Shown: positions 1 through 8,430, counted from the first letter of the stretch. The stretch: DNA of 64,000 bases from Caulobacter segnis ATCC 21756 (GCF_000092285.1 NC_014100.1:2108001-2172000), one strand, 5' to 3'. Notes: generated by a model not told the origin, from the letters alone. Program-made: numbers and translations.

Positions 1-90
1 CTGATGCTGAGCCGTAAGTTGATTGAATACGAAGACGAGAGGTTGGGGCATGTCTCTTCGGGCGTATCAGCAGGCGGCGACGCGGGCTGA
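1..90 (+). CDS. flbT: FlbT, 3' end only
   Basis: The frame is open from the first base and ends in TGA at 88-90, giving the last 29 residues of a protein (ending VSAGGDAG). Its position directly upstream of flaF and the flagellins, overlapping flaF by 41 bases, is that of flbT in Caulobacter. FlbT is an RNA-binding protein that acts on flagellin 5' leaders and lowers mRNA stability when the hook is not complete. The 29 visible residues are too few to prove the identity, so this rests mainly on gene order. Confidence 0.7.
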   Translation: MMLSRKLIEYEDERLGHVSSGVSAGGDAG

Positions 91-412
91 GAATCCCCGT
101 GAAATGGAGTACCGCCTGTTCGGGCAGGTGACGCGCGCCCTGATGGAAGCGTCACAGGCCCCGGCGGATGACTTCGCGAAGCGGATCGACGCACTGGATT
201 GGAATCGCAAGGTCTGGTCGGCCTTGGCGACGGACTGTTCGCTGCCCGACAACCAGCTTCCGATGGAGCTGCGCGCCTCGATCATTTCCCTGAGCCTCTG
301 GGTGAGCCGCCACTCCAGCGCCGTGATGCGCAAGGAGGAGGAGTTCGAACCCCTGATCGAGATCAATCGCATCATCATGCAAGGGCTGGCGGGGCGCGCG
401 GACGCGGCCTGA
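50..412 (+). CDS. flaF: Flagellar biosynthesis regulator FlaF
   Basis: A protein of 120 residues starting [25 protein letters not shown], typical of the FlaF family. FlaF works with FlbT in post-transcriptional control of flagellin; in Caulobacter it is needed for flagellin synthesis and secretion. The ATG at 50 is preceded by a purine-rich GAGGTTGGGG; an upstream in-frame TTG at 23 is possible but lies inside flbT and lacks family support. It overlaps flbT, so the two are probably co-translated, and it is followed by a strong terminator before the first flagellin gene. The protein is cytoplasmic and mostly helical with no membrane segment. Confidence 0.9.
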   Translation: MSLRAYQQAATRAENPREMEYRLFGQVTRALMEASQAPADDFAKRIDALDWNRKVWSALATDCSLPDNQLPMELRASIISLSLWVSRHSSAVMRKEEEFEPLIEINRIIMQGLAGRADAA

Positions 413-466
413 TTCAGCGCCAAAGGCAAGGCTGAACGTCTTGCCTAGCACTTCCGGAAAAACCTG

Positions 467-500
467 CCGCCCGGCGAATAATGCATTCGCCGGGCGGTTT
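467..500 (+). terminator. Rho-independent terminator after flaF
   Basis: A 12-bp perfect stem (CCGCCCGGCGAA at 467-478 with its complement at 486-497), a 7-base loop and a short T run. It separates the flbT-flaF transcript from the sigma-54 transcript of fljL. Confidence 0.85.
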
Positions 501-575
501 CATTTCCAGCGCCGGGCAGGGCGATAATTCAGTAAAAACAGTCCTCTAAGGGCTTTTCGGCTGGCTGGCCAAGAC

Positions 576-590
576 TGGCCCGCCGTTTGC
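576..590 (+). promoter_or_regulatory. Sigma-54 promoter of fljL
   Basis: TGGCCCG-CCGT-TTGC matches the sigma-54 consensus (TGGCacg-N4-TTGC) with the exact GG/GC spacing. The predicted start of transcription is about 601-602, giving a leader of about 59 bases before the ATG at 661. In Caulobacter such late flagellar promoters are activated by FlbD; I did not identify its site. Confidence 0.9.
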
Positions 591-600
591 GATGGTTCGC

Positions 601-650
601 GCGGGCAAAACGCCCGCCCGGCGATAGGCCGGACAAATCCCACCAAAACG
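601..650 (+). promoter_or_regulatory. fljL 5' leader with two AAAAC-loop hairpins
   Basis: GCGGGC-AAAAC-GCCCGC (601-617) forms a perfect 6-bp stem at the predicted 5' end of the mRNA. A second, weaker ACC-AAAAC-GGT (640-650) lies just before the ribosome-binding region. The same loop recurs in the fljK and fljJ leaders. FlbT is known to act on a flagellin leader; that these loops are its target is inference. Confidence 0.55.
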
Positions 651-660
651 GTAGGTCGCA

Positions 661-1488
661 ATGCTGAACTCAATCAACACCAATCCTGGTGCGCTTCTGG
701 CGCTCCAGAACCTGAACGCCACTAACACGGAGCTCAACACCACCCAGAGCCGTATCAACACCGGCAAGAAGGTCGCAAGCGCCAAGGACAACGGCGCGAT
801 CTGGTCGATGGCTAAGATGCAGAGCGCGAGCTCGTCTTCGTTGAACGCCGTGAAGGATTCGCTCCAGCGCGGTCAGTCGACGATTGATGTTGCTCTCGCG
901 GCAGGCGACAGCATCACCGATCTGCTCATGAAGATGAAGGAAAAGGCCCTGGCCGCTTCCGACACTTCGCTGAACACCGCTTCGTTCAACGCGCTGAAGG
1001 CCGACTTCGACTCCCTGCGCAAGCAGATCACGAAGGCCGTGGATAACGCCACGTTCAATGGCGCTAGCCTGGCCACCGGATCTGTCGCCGCGATGACGTT
1101 CCTGGCCAATGCCGATGGTTCGGGCTTCACCGTGCAAGCGCAGACCCTGAGTCTGGCTGGCCTGAACCTGACGACGGCTACGGCGCCGACCTTCACCACG
1201 GCGACCGAGGCTAACGCCATGATCGCCAAGATGACGGACGCGCTGCAGACCGCGACGAACAAGCTGTCCGCTCTAGGCACGTTGTCGACGGGCCTGGATA
1301 CGCATCTGACCTTCGTCGGGAAGCTGCAGGACAGCCTCGACACCGGCGTGGGCAACCTCGTCGATGCGGACCTGGCGAAGGAAAGCGCCAAGCTTCAGTC
1401 GCTGCAGACCAAGCAGCAACTGGGGGTGCAGGCTCTTTCGATCGCCAACCAGACCCCGCAGTCGATCCTGTCGCTGTTCAAGGGGTGA
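661..1488 (+). CDS. fljL: Flagellin (27-kDa type, FljL)
   Basis: 275 residues with conserved flagellin ends: N-terminal D0/D1 helix ([16 protein letters not shown], then [15 protein letters not shown]) and C-terminal helix ([16 protein letters not shown] to ILSLFKG). The centre is short with no large D2/D3 domain, as in the alphaproteobacterial flagellins. There is no signal peptide; export is by the flagellar type III apparatus and the protein polymerises in the filament. First of three flagellin genes here. The assignment to FljL rests on its place next to flaF and on the MLNSINTN start; fljK follows. Transcription is from the sigma-54 promoter at 576 and translation is probably under FlbT/FlaF control. 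Many Ser/Thr residues in the centre are candidate sites for pseudaminic-acid glycosylation. Confidence 0.93.
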   Translation: MLNSINTNPGALLALQNLNATNTELNTTQSRINTGKKVASAKDNGAIWSMAKMQSASSSSLNAVKDSLQRGQSTIDVALAAGDSITDLLMKMKEKALAASDTSLNTASFNALKADFDSLRKQITKAVDNATFNGASLATGSVAAMTFLANADGSGFTVQAQTLSLAGLNLTTATAPTFTTATEANAMIAKMTDALQTATNKLSALGTLSTGLDTHLTFVGKLQDSLDTGVGNLVDADLAKESAKLQSLQTKQQLGVQALSIANQTPQSILSLFKG

Positions 1489-1500
1489 TCTCCGATACGC

Positions 1501-1525
1501 CGGACGGCTGTCACAAGCCGTCCGG
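1501..1525 (+). terminator. Hairpin after fljL
   Basis: CGGACGGCT and AGCCGTCCG form a 9-bp stem around a 7-base loop starting 13 bases after the fljL stop. The following bases are pyrimidine-rich but not a clean T run, so it may act as a 3' stabiliser rather than the main terminator. Confidence 0.5.
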
Positions 1526-1581
1526 CGCCTCTTTCCCGCTGGGTGCGCAAAGAGTGCCCGGCAATAATTTCCCATGCACAA

Positions 1582-1613
1582 AGACCCCCGGCAGGAATTG
1601 CCGGGGGTCTTTG
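1582..1613 (+). terminator. Rho-independent terminator after fljL
   Basis: AGACCCCCGGCA and TGCCGGGGGTCT pair almost perfectly around a short loop, followed by TTTGTGG. This is the likely end of the fljL transcript. About 65 bases of AT-rich sequence separate it from the fljK promoter. Confidence 0.8.
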
Positions 1614-1677
1614 TGGTTAATGAACATATAACTCTTATTTTTCAGTGGTTTGGCCGGTTGTGGCCGGTGGGCATTTT

Positions 1678-1692
1678 TGGCCCGGCAATTGC
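1678..1692 (+). promoter_or_regulatory. Sigma-54 promoter of fljK
   Basis: TGGCCCG-GCAA-TTGC matches the sigma-54 consensus perfectly. The predicted start of transcription is near 1703-1704, giving a leader of about 61 bases, the same length as that of fljL. Confidence 0.92.
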
Positions 1693-1705
1693 TACAGGTT
1701 CTACC

Positions 1706-1735
1706 GAGCAAAATGCTCCCGGCAGCCAAAATGGC
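1706..1735 (+). promoter_or_regulatory. fljK 5' leader with two AAAAT-loop hairpins
   Basis: GAGC-AAAAT-GCTC (1706-1718) and GCC-AAAAT-GGC (1725-1735) sit at and just after the predicted mRNA start. A third small fold, CCTT-GAA-AAGG, covers the Shine-Dalgarno AAGGA before the ATG at 1765. FlbT is known to act on the fljK leader; the loop motif as its signal is my inference. Confidence 0.55.
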
Positions 1736-1764
1736 GTCGGACACCTTGAAAAGGACCTATTCGT

Positions 1765-2592
1765 ATGCCGCTGAATAGCATCAATACGAACGCGGGCGCT
1801 CTGATCGCCCTGCAGAACCTGAACTCGACCAACAGCGAGCTCCAGGTCACCCAGCAACGCATCAACACGGGCAAGAAGATCTCGTCGTCGAAGGACAACG
1901 GCGCGATCTGGGCTATGTCCAAGGTGCAATCTTCGACGGCCCAATCGCTGAACGCCGTGAAGGACTCGCTGCAACGCGGCCAGTCCACCATCGACGTGGC
2001 TCTCGCCGCTGGCGACACCATCACCGACCTGCTCGGCAAGATGAAGGAAAAGGCCCTGGCCGCTTCCGACACCTCGCTGAACACCGCCTCGTTCAACGCC
2101 CTGAAGGCGGACTTCGAATCGCTGCGCAAGCAGATCACCAAGGCTGCGGATAACTCGCTGTTCAACGGCGCCAGCCTGGCCACCGGCTCCGTCGCTAACA
2201 TGACGTTCCTGGCCAACTCGGACGGCACGGGCTTCACCGTTAGCGCCCAGACCCTGAGCCTGGGCGGCCTGGCCCTGACGACGGCCGCCGCTGCGGCCTT
2301 CACCACCGCGACAGAGGCCAAAGCCATGATCGCCAAGGTCGACAACGCCATTGGCACTGCCACCAACAAGCTGGCCGCCCTCGGCACCAACTCGACCGGC
2401 CTCGACACTCACCTGACCTTCATCGGCAAGCTGCAAGACAGCCTGGACACCGGTGTTGGCAACCTGGTGGACGCCGACCTGGCCAAGGAAAGCGCCAAGC
2501 TGCAGTCGCTGCAAACCAAGCAACAGCTTGGCGTGCAAGCGCTGTCGATCGCGAACCAATCTACGTCGTCGATCCTGAGCCTGTTCCGTTAA
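1765..2592 (+). CDS. fljK: Flagellin (25-kDa type, FljK)
   Basis: 275 residues, starting [20 protein letters not shown] and ending SILSLFR, with the conserved flagellin terminal helices and a short variable centre. In Caulobacter the second flagellin of this cluster, FljK, is the major filament protein. It is exported without a signal peptide by the flagellar apparatus. The sequence is close to fljL over most of its length, and nearly identical at the DNA level around the [16 protein letters not shown] stretch. It has its own sigma-54 promoter, leader and terminator, so each flagellin is a separate transcript with separate leader control. Confidence 0.94.
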   Translation: MPLNSINTNAGALIALQNLNSTNSELQVTQQRINTGKKISSSKDNGAIWAMSKVQSSTAQSLNAVKDSLQRGQSTIDVALAAGDTITDLLGKMKEKALAASDTSLNTASFNALKADFESLRKQITKAADNSLFNGASLATGSVANMTFLANSDGTGFTVSAQTLSLGGLALTTAAAAAFTTATEAKAMIAKVDNAIGTATNKLAALGTNSTGLDTHLTFIGKLQDSLDTGVGNLVDADLAKESAKLQSLQTKQQLGVQALSIANQSTSSILSLFR

Positions 2593-2604
2593 GGAGCGGG
2601 AGGG

Positions 2605-2635
2605 GGCGGGCTCGGTTGAGCCCGCCTCCGCCTTT
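2605..2635 (+). terminator. Rho-independent terminator after fljK
   Basis: GGCGGGCTC-GGTT-GAGCCCGCC forms a 9-bp perfect stem with a tetraloop, followed a few bases on by CCTTTTATT. Confidence 0.8.
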
Positions 2636-2697
2636 TATTGGGATCGAGGATAAGGAGAACAAGGAAGGAGGGCCGACCCGCAAGTCGGCGGACAGAT

Positions 2698-3063
2698 ATG
2701 GAACCCAAGGCCGCTTTGTCGGCGATCAGAGATTTTATCGCCCCCGTTAACGCCCCGGACCCGTCCGAGGGCGCAAGAGCCGTTCAGCATCAGCTGGGCG
2801 CCGCGTTTGGACAGGCGCAGTCGGCGGACGTCGAGCAGGCGCAACGTGTCGAAGCCAAGCCGGAAGCCCCGGTGGATAACGGGCCTCAGCCCGGCGATCT
2901 GCGTCTGGTGATCGAGCAGAATGGCGATACCGGCGACTACGTCTACAAGACCGTGGATCGGCGCACCGGTGAGACGCTGAATCAGTTTCCCCGCGAGGAG
3001 ATCCTGAAGCTGCGTGAAGCCTCGCGTTATCACAGCGGGGACGTTTACGACGGTAAGGCCTGA
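2698..3063 (+). CDS. flaG: FlaG family flagellar protein
   Basis: 121 residues. The C-terminal half (LRLVIEQNGDTGDYVYKTVD, then TGETLNQFPREEILKLRE) is the FlaG signature: a strand pair followed by a D-x-x-T-G-E turn and a P-x-E-E helix. The N-terminal half is Ala/Pro-rich and probably disordered. FlaG proteins affect filament length or assembly; the exact role in Caulobacter is not visible here. The ATG at 2698 is poorly spaced from the AAGGAGG at about 2665, so an upstream start is possible. It lies between fljK and fljJ, as in other Caulobacter. Confidence 0.8.
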   Translation: MEPKAALSAIRDFIAPVNAPDPSEGARAVQHQLGAAFGQAQSADVEQAQRVEAKPEAPVDNGPQPGDLRLVIEQNGDTGDYVYKTVDRRTGETLNQFPREEILKLREASRYHSGDVYDGKA

Positions 3064-3215
3064 GCCGCGGCTGACGCCGTAGCGAGGACGAAGGTGCGGC
3101 GCCTGGTCGCGCTTCTTAATGGACATGGTTTATAAGCGTTAACCATGTTCTTACTTTCTGAGCCCAACCTCGGCGGCGATTAGATCGCACGTCGAATCGC
3201 GCGCGATCGCAACCA

Positions 3216-3229
3216 CGGCAAAATCGCCG
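3216..3229 (+). promoter_or_regulatory. fljJ leader hairpin with AAAATC loop
   Basis: CGGC-AAAATC-GCCG ends 14 bases before the fljJ ATG. It shares the AAAA-pyrimidine loop of the fljL and fljK leaders. Unlike those genes, I find no sigma-54 promoter in the 180 bases upstream. Confidence 0.4.
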
Positions 3230-3243
3230 ACCGGAGGCCGCGC

Positions 3244-4080
3244 ATGACGCTGAGCGTTAATACGAACCAGCCCGCGCTGATCGCGCTGCAGAACCTGAAC
3301 CGCACCAACGACGACATGCAGTCGGTGCAGACCAGGATCAACACGGGCCTGTCCATCTCCACCGCCAAGGACAACGCGGCGATCTGGTCGATCGCTCAGG
3401 AGCAGCGCGCCGACATGAGCGCGCTCGGGGCGGTCAAGATGAGCCTGGACCGCGCGACCTCGATCGCGGACGTCGCCCTGGCGGCGGGCGAGTCGGTTTC
3501 GGATCTGCTCAAGCTGATGCGCGAAAAGGTGGTCGCGGCCAAGGACACCTCGCTGACCACCACGTCGCGGCAGTCGCTGAACGCGGACTTCCAGGGCATT
3601 CTCAAGAACCTCACCCAGGTCATCAACAGCGCCGTCTTCGACGGGGCCAATCTGCTGGACGGCAGCCAGACCGCCGACATGGCGTTCCTGGCCGACGCCG
3701 ACGCCGGCCAGGCGATCACGCTGGGTCTGCAGAACCTGACGCTGGGCGGGACGATCAACACGCTCGTGGCGACCGACGACATCCTGACGTCGGTGACCGC
3801 CGCCGACGTGCTGACGCGCCTGGACGCCACGATGAGCGCGGTCAACCAGGCCATCGGCAATATCGGCACTCAGGCCAAACAGATCGACGCCCACAGCACC
3901 TTCGTCGCCAAGCTCAACGACGTTCTGGAGACGGGTGTCGGCAACCTGGTCGACGCGGACCTCGCCAAGGAAAGCGCGCGCTTGCAGGCCTTGCAGGTCA
4001 AGCAGCAGCTCGGCGCCCAGGCGCTGTCGATCGCCAACGGCGCGCCGCAGATCATCCTCTCCCTGTTCAAGGGGCAGTAA
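3244..4080 (+). CDS. fljJ: Flagellin (29-kDa type, FljJ)
   Basis: 278 residues with flagellin termini ([19 protein letters not shown] to QIILSLFKGQ) but clearly divergent from FljK and FljL through the centre. In Caulobacter the 29-kDa FljJ is a minor flagellin at the hook-proximal end of the filament. It is exported by the flagellar type III system and has no signal peptide. The ATG at 3244 follows CCGGAGGCC. No sigma-54 promoter is visible upstream, so its transcription probably differs from that of the two other flagellins here. Confidence 0.9.
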   Translation: MTLSVNTNQPALIALQNLNRTNDDMQSVQTRINTGLSISTAKDNAAIWSIAQEQRADMSALGAVKMSLDRATSIADVALAAGESVSDLLKLMREKVVAAKDTSLTTTSRQSLNADFQGILKNLTQVINSAVFDGANLLDGSQTADMAFLADADAGQAITLGLQNLTLGGTINTLVATDDILTSVTAADVLTRLDATMSAVNQAIGNIGTQAKQIDAHSTFVAKLNDVLETGVGNLVDADLAKESARLQALQVKQQLGAQALSIANGAPQIILSLFKGQ

Positions 4081-4145
4081 CCCTAGGTTACGTCGCGGCG
4101 CCGGGTTAAGCTTTGCGCATGCGGAACCGGGAATCGGCGGCGAGT

Positions 4146-4700
4146 ATGATCGAGTTGCGCGACTTGCGGGACGAGGACGAAGCGATCCTCTTTCAGTGGC
4201 GCTCGGAGCCCGAGGTCGACCGCTGGATGTCCGACGCCGATTTGCCGAGCAGAGAGGCCCACGCGGTCTGGTTTCAAGCCCTCCGCTCAGATCCGGACCT
4301 GCGCGGCTGGATGATCACGCGCGCCGGCGCGCCCATGGGGCTGCTGACGTTGACCGGCCTGACCAGTCATCACCGCCGCGCCAGCTGGAATTGGTTCCTG
4401 GGTTCGGCCGAGGCGCGGGGGCGTGGCGTCGGCCGCGCCGCCCAGGTTCTGGGTCTGGACCGGGCCTTCGGCGAGCTTGGTCTGCACAAGGTGTTCGCCG
4501 AGGTCATGGCCGACAACGACGCGGCGCTGAAGGCCCAGTCGGCCGCTGGATTCCGGCGCGAGGGCTATCTGCGCGGTCACGTGCTGAAGGACGGCGAGCA
4601 GCGCGATGTCGTGTTGCTGGGAATTCTGGCTTCGGAGTGGGCCGAGCTGCGCGACGATGCGCGCCGGGCGCTGTCCGAGGCGCATCTTATCGCCGCTTAA
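4146..4700 (+). CDS. flmH: PseH-like GNAT N-acetyltransferase, probably FlmH
   Basis: 184 residues from the ATG at 4146; an in-frame ATG at 4119 is an alternative. The GNAT fold is visible: a start of the type IELRDLRDEDEAILFQWRSEPEVDRWM, an acetyl-CoA loop at EARGRGVGRAA, then LGLHKVFAEVMADNDAALKAQSAAGFRREG. This pattern resembles PseH, the acetyl-CoA-dependent N-acetyltransferase of pseudaminic acid synthesis, and Caulobacter FlmH, which is needed for flagellin modification. Its place right after the three flagellins supports a role in making the sugar attached to them. A general GNAT of other substrate cannot be excluded. Confidence 0.72.
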   Translation: MIELRDLRDEDEAILFQWRSEPEVDRWMSDADLPSREAHAVWFQALRSDPDLRGWMITRAGAPMGLLTLTGLTSHHRRASWNWFLGSAEARGRGVGRAAQVLGLDRAFGELGLHKVFAEVMADNDAALKAQSAAGFRREGYLRGHVLKDGEQRDVVLLGILASEWAELRDDARRALSEAHLIAA

Positions 4701-4779
4701 CGTCAAGTCTTGATCGGGCGTTAAGGGCGAATGGGCGACTGTATCAGCGGGGGACTCTGAGTCCTCGTCAGGACAAGCC

Positions 4780-7647
4780 GTGATCACGTTCGATACCAGC
4801 ACGCTGCTCAGCTACTATCAGGCCCGCGCCGGCCTGACGGGCGCGGCTGCGTCTGGAGCGACCACGTCGACGGGCAAGTCCAAGGCCGTGGTGCCCAGCG
4901 CGCCGTGGTTGTCCGGATCCACGCCGCCCGCCAGCGATCTGGTCCGCTCGGCCCTGAACGGGCGCAAGTTCGTCGACGAGGGCGCGAGCACCACGTCTCT
5001 CAAGGGCGCCAGCCCCGACTACGCTAAGCTGTTCGCCACCTATCAGGCCCTCAACACCCTGTCGGCCCTCGCCAATCGCGCCGGCGAGAAGAACGTGACC
5101 GATGGCGAGATCGCGCGGCTGCAGACGACCCTGAACAAGGGGCTCGGCGAGATCAGCAACTACGTGCAGGGTCTCTCGCTCGACCAGCTGAGGCTGACGA
5201 CCGGCGCGGTGATGACCACCGACAAGGCCAAGGTCGGCGTTCCGAAGGCGAACTACACCTACACCACCGACACGATCTACAGCGGCCAGGGCGACGACCC
5301 CGTGCCGAAGTTCCAAGGCGACGTGTCGTTCGATGTCACGGTGAAGGCTTTCGGCGTCACCAAGACCGTGACGATGGATCTGAACGACATGGGCTCGACG
5401 CCCCGGACCATGTCCAATGTCGTCACCTACATGAACGACAAGATGAAGGCGGCCGGCTACAACACCGCCTTCGCCGTCCAGCGGACAGTGGGGCAGGAAC
5501 GCACGGTGCAGGTCGCCGGCAAGCCCGTCACGCTGCCCGCGACGGGCGATGACTTCGCCCTGAAGGTCAAGGGCGACTCGGCCGAACAGATCAGCTTCAG
5601 CGCGCCGACAGCGGCGCCGGCGGTTTACGTCACCACCAAGTCGGGCGATCCCGATCCCGACAAGAACACCAGGACGGAAGACGCCGTCTATGAAACGACC
5701 CTGACGAAGTACAGCACGGCCGGGACCAGCGGCGGCGCGGGCGCCGGCGCGCCGGGCGGCAAGGTCTTCACCGAAACCCTGCAAGGCACGATCTCGAGCG
5801 TACGCAAGTCGGTGACGGGCGCCGACGGCTCTATCTACATGCTGGCCGACGTCGCCACGGAAGTGGAGGGCAAGCTCGACATCGACGGTCAAGTGATCAA
5901 GGGCGACAGCGATGTGGCTCTGCTCAAATATGACAGCGCCGGTCATCTGCTCTTCGCGCAAAGCCTGGGCGCGACAGACAACGCCAGCGGCCTGTCCCTG
6001 GCGGTCGCCGACGACGGCAGCATCGCCGTCGCCGGATCCGTCAGCGGCCGGTTGCAGGGCGCGGTCACGGGGCCGCTCAACAACGGCGACGGCACGACCA
6101 CCACCGACAGCTTCGTCACCCGCTATAGCGCCAACGGCGACGAACAATGGACGGTTCGGCGCGGCGGCCTGCAGGAAGACGAAGCCACCGCCCTGGCCTT
6201 TGGCGCGGACGGCGTCTTGTACGTGGGCGGACGCAGCAAGGCGGACCTTCCCGGCTCGGTCGGAAGCGACCCCAGCGGCGGTTGGGACGCCTATCTCTCG
6301 GCCTTCGCCACCGACGGGAACGGCAAGCCCAAGGCGTTGTTCACGCAGAAGTTCGGCTCGGCCGCCAACGACTCTGTCTCGGACATCGTCGTGAACGGCT
6401 CGCAGGTGATCGTCGGCTCCAAGGAAGACGGCAAGGCGATGCTGCGGAGCTTCGACGTGGCCGCCAGCGTCGTCACGGAGAACATCACCCAGCTCAACAA
6501 GTACGGCGCCTATGAGAGCGTGCCGGTCACCTACACCAAGTCGGCGACCCTCACCGCGGGAGCGACCCGCGATCTCGGCTCGCTGAAGGGTGGCGAGCTG
6601 GTTGGGCTCAGGATCGACGGCGGCCAGCTGTATGTCGGCGGCTACACGGCCAACAATCTCATGTCGATCAACGGCGCCGTGACGGCGCCGTCCGGCGGGA
6701 TGGACGCCTTTGTCGGCCGGATGTCGCTGGATATCGCCGACAACGGTCAGGACGTTCTGACCTATTACGGCGGCACCGGCGACGACACCGTCACGGGCTT
6801 CGACGTCAAGAACGGTACGGCTTGGCTAGTGGGGGGCGCGGGCGCGAACCTCGATGGCCAAGTCACGATCGGGGCCAAGGATGGTTATGTCGCCCAGGTC
6901 AATGTCGGCACCGGCGCCGTGGACTGGAGCCAGAGGCTGACCGGCAAGGACGGCTATGCGACGCCGACGTCGGTCGCCGTCTCCGCCTCCGGCGCCTCGG
7001 CGCTGGACCTGTTCGGCCTGCCGTCGGGAAGCATGGCGTTCAAGCAGTCGGACCGCGTCACGACGGCGACGGCCGCGCGCGCCGGCGACACCTTCCAGAT
7101 CCGCACGCGCGAGCGCGGCCCGCTGACCACGATCACGATCGAGGCCAGCGACACGCTTGAAACCCTGGCCGAGAAGATCAAGCGAGCCTCGGGTTTCCGC
7201 GCCAAGGTGGAGACGGTCAGCGACGGCGACAATCGCGTGCTCAAGATCAGTCCGGCGTCCAACACCGCGACGCTCGAAATCGTCGCCGGCAAGGGCGGGA
7301 CCGACGTCCTGACAGCCTTGGGACTGGCCGGCGGCGTGGTTCGCGCCACCAAGACCGACGGGGGGAAGACCGTCTCGGCCGACGGCAGCGGCCAAATCTA
7401 TGGCCTGCAGTTACCGCCTGAGCTGGATTTGACCACGGAGGCGGGGCGCAAGAACGCCAACATCGTCATCACCCGCGCCATTTCGCAAATCCGCACCGCC
7501 TATCGCGAGACGGCCGATGCGGCTCAGGGCATCAGCAGCGACACCACCAAGACCCCCGGCAAGACCGACGGGACCGTCCCGAAATACCTTACCGACCAAC
7601 TGGCCAATTATCAGGCCGCGCTGAACCGCCTCAACGGGGGCGGCTAG
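4780..7647 (+). CDS. flaEY: Large flagellar cluster protein FlaEY
   Basis: 955 residues from a GTG with CAGGA upstream. No signal peptide or membrane segment. The first 160 residues are helical, like the start of a flagellar axial protein. The centre (about 330-700) is a series of repeats of the type DGSIYMLADV, GSIAVAGSVSG and DGVLYVGGRSK, as in SBBP/beta-propeller proteins. Near 765-860 a segment (TTITIEASDTLETLAEKI, then LEIVAGKGGTDVLTALGL) resembles domains of flagellins and hook-associated proteins, and the C-terminus is helical again. By position it matches Caulobacter flaEY, whose mutants have altered flagellin expression and motility. The biochemical role is unknown to me; the axial-protein-like ends suggest export. 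Confidence 0.65.
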   Translation: MITFDTSTLLSYYQARAGLTGAAASGATTSTGKSKAVVPSAPWLSGSTPPASDLVRSALNGRKFVDEGASTTSLKGASPDYAKLFATYQALNTLSALANRAGEKNVTDGEIARLQTTLNKGLGEISNYVQGLSLDQLRLTTGAVMTTDKAKVGVPKANYTYTTDTIYSGQGDDPVPKFQGDVSFDVTVKAFGVTKTVTMDLNDMGSTPRTMSNVVTYMNDKMKAAGYNTAFAVQRTVGQERTVQVAGKPVTLPATGDDFALKVKGDSAEQISFSAPTAAPAVYVTTKSGDPDPDKNTRTEDAVYETTLTKYSTAGTSGGAGAGAPGGKVFTETLQGTISSVRKSVTGADGSIYMLADVATEVEGKLDIDGQVIKGDSDVALLKYDSAGHLLFAQSLGATDNASGLSLAVADDGSIAVAGSVSGRLQGAVTGPLNNGDGTTTTDSFVTRYSANGDEQWTVRRGGLQEDEATALAFGADGVLYVGGRSKADLPGSVGSDPSGGWDAYLSAFATDGNGKPKALFTQKFGSAANDSVSDIVVNGSQVIVGSKEDGKAMLRSFDVAASVVTENITQLNKYGAYESVPVTYTKSATLTAGATRDLGSLKGGELVGLRIDGGQLYVGGYTANNLMSINGAVTAPSGGMDAFVGRMSLDIADNGQDVLTYYGGTGDDTVTGFDVKNGTAWLVGGAGANLDGQVTIGAKDGYVAQVNVGTGAVDWSQRLTGKDGYATPTSVAVSASGASALDLFGLPSGSMAFKQSDRVTTATAARAGDTFQIRTRERGPLTTITIEASDTLETLAEKIKRASGFRAKVETVSDGDNRVLKISPASNTATLEIVAGKGGTDVLTALGLAGGVVRATKTDGGKTVSADGSGQIYGLQLPPELDLTTEAGRKNANIVITRAISQIRTAYRETADAAQGISSDTTKTPGKTDGTVPKYLTDQLANYQAALNRLNGGG

Positions 7648-7737
7648 GCCCGCCCACGGTCGCCGACCGTCACGGGCGGGGCGCTTTCCATGCCTGTCGC
7701 GCTTGAAAGCGTCATCGACGCGTCGTAGCCAGGGGCC

Positions 7738-8430
7738 ATGGATTTTCTGAAAGATCGACGGATCGTGGTCCTCGGCGGCGGCGCGGCGCTCGCGCTTCTG
7801 GCGGGCCTGGGTATCGCCGCGGCTCTATTGGCTGGCCAAGACCAGAAGCAGACCGAGGCGCCGCCGGCCTCGCGCGCCGGCCTGATCGTCGAGACCGGAC
7901 GCGACGACGACACCAAGCTGGATCCCGCACGGCCGCTGCGCTGTTTCGTCGGCGGGTCCTTCGTGGGTGAGATCACCTTGGCCGAGTGCGCCAAGAAGAA
8001 CGGCGTGGCGACCGGCGCCTTGGACGTCGGCGTCGACGAGACTGGCGCTCTGGCCGCGGCCGATCAAGCCGGCGCCTTGCTGACGCCGCTGCCACCCGCG
8101 CCCACCGTTGAAGCGCCCGCCGCGGGGCAGGGGGGCAATCCCTCGGCCCCGGCCACGCCGGCCGTCGCCTCGGCCAACGCGCCCTTGGGCGCTTGCTGGC
8201 GCTATGCGGGCGGCGAATGGCGTCGTCTGCCGGGCGACATCACGCTGAACGCGTGCGCCCAGCAGCTGTTCGGCGGACGCTGTGAGAAGACCAGCGCCGT
8301 GGCCTATGGCCGGTGGGGCGAGGAAACGCTGCGTCTTTTGCAGGGGCGGATCGAGGCCTCTCCCGACAATCGCAGCTTCCACACCGTGTTCGAACAGGCC
8401 CCAAACTGCCCTAGCCCGAACGCCGGATAG
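7738..8430 (+). CDS. Membrane-anchored protein of unknown function
   Basis: 230 residues. A short charged start (MDFLKDRR) precedes one hydrophobic segment at about 8-33, then an Ala/Pro-rich linker; this is a bitopic protein with its bulk in the periplasm or a lipid-proximal signal anchor. Two small cysteine-containing modules stand out: RCFVGGSFVGEITLAECAKK and, near 170-190, ACWRYAGGEWRRLPGD followed by NACAQQLFGGRC. Four or more cysteines in this layout suggest disulphides in the periplasm. I do not recognise the family. It is followed after 17 bases by a small lipoprotein gene and the two are probably an operon. Confidence 0.7.
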   Translation: MDFLKDRRIVVLGGGAALALLAGLGIAAALLAGQDQKQTEAPPASRAGLIVETGRDDDTKLDPARPLRCFVGGSFVGEITLAECAKKNGVATGALDVGVDETGALAAADQAGALLTPLPPAPTVEAPAAGQGGNPSAPATPAVASANAPLGACWRYAGGEWRRLPGDITLNACAQQLFGGRCEKTSAVAYGRWGEETLRLLQGRIEASPDNRSFHTVFEQAPNCPSPNAG

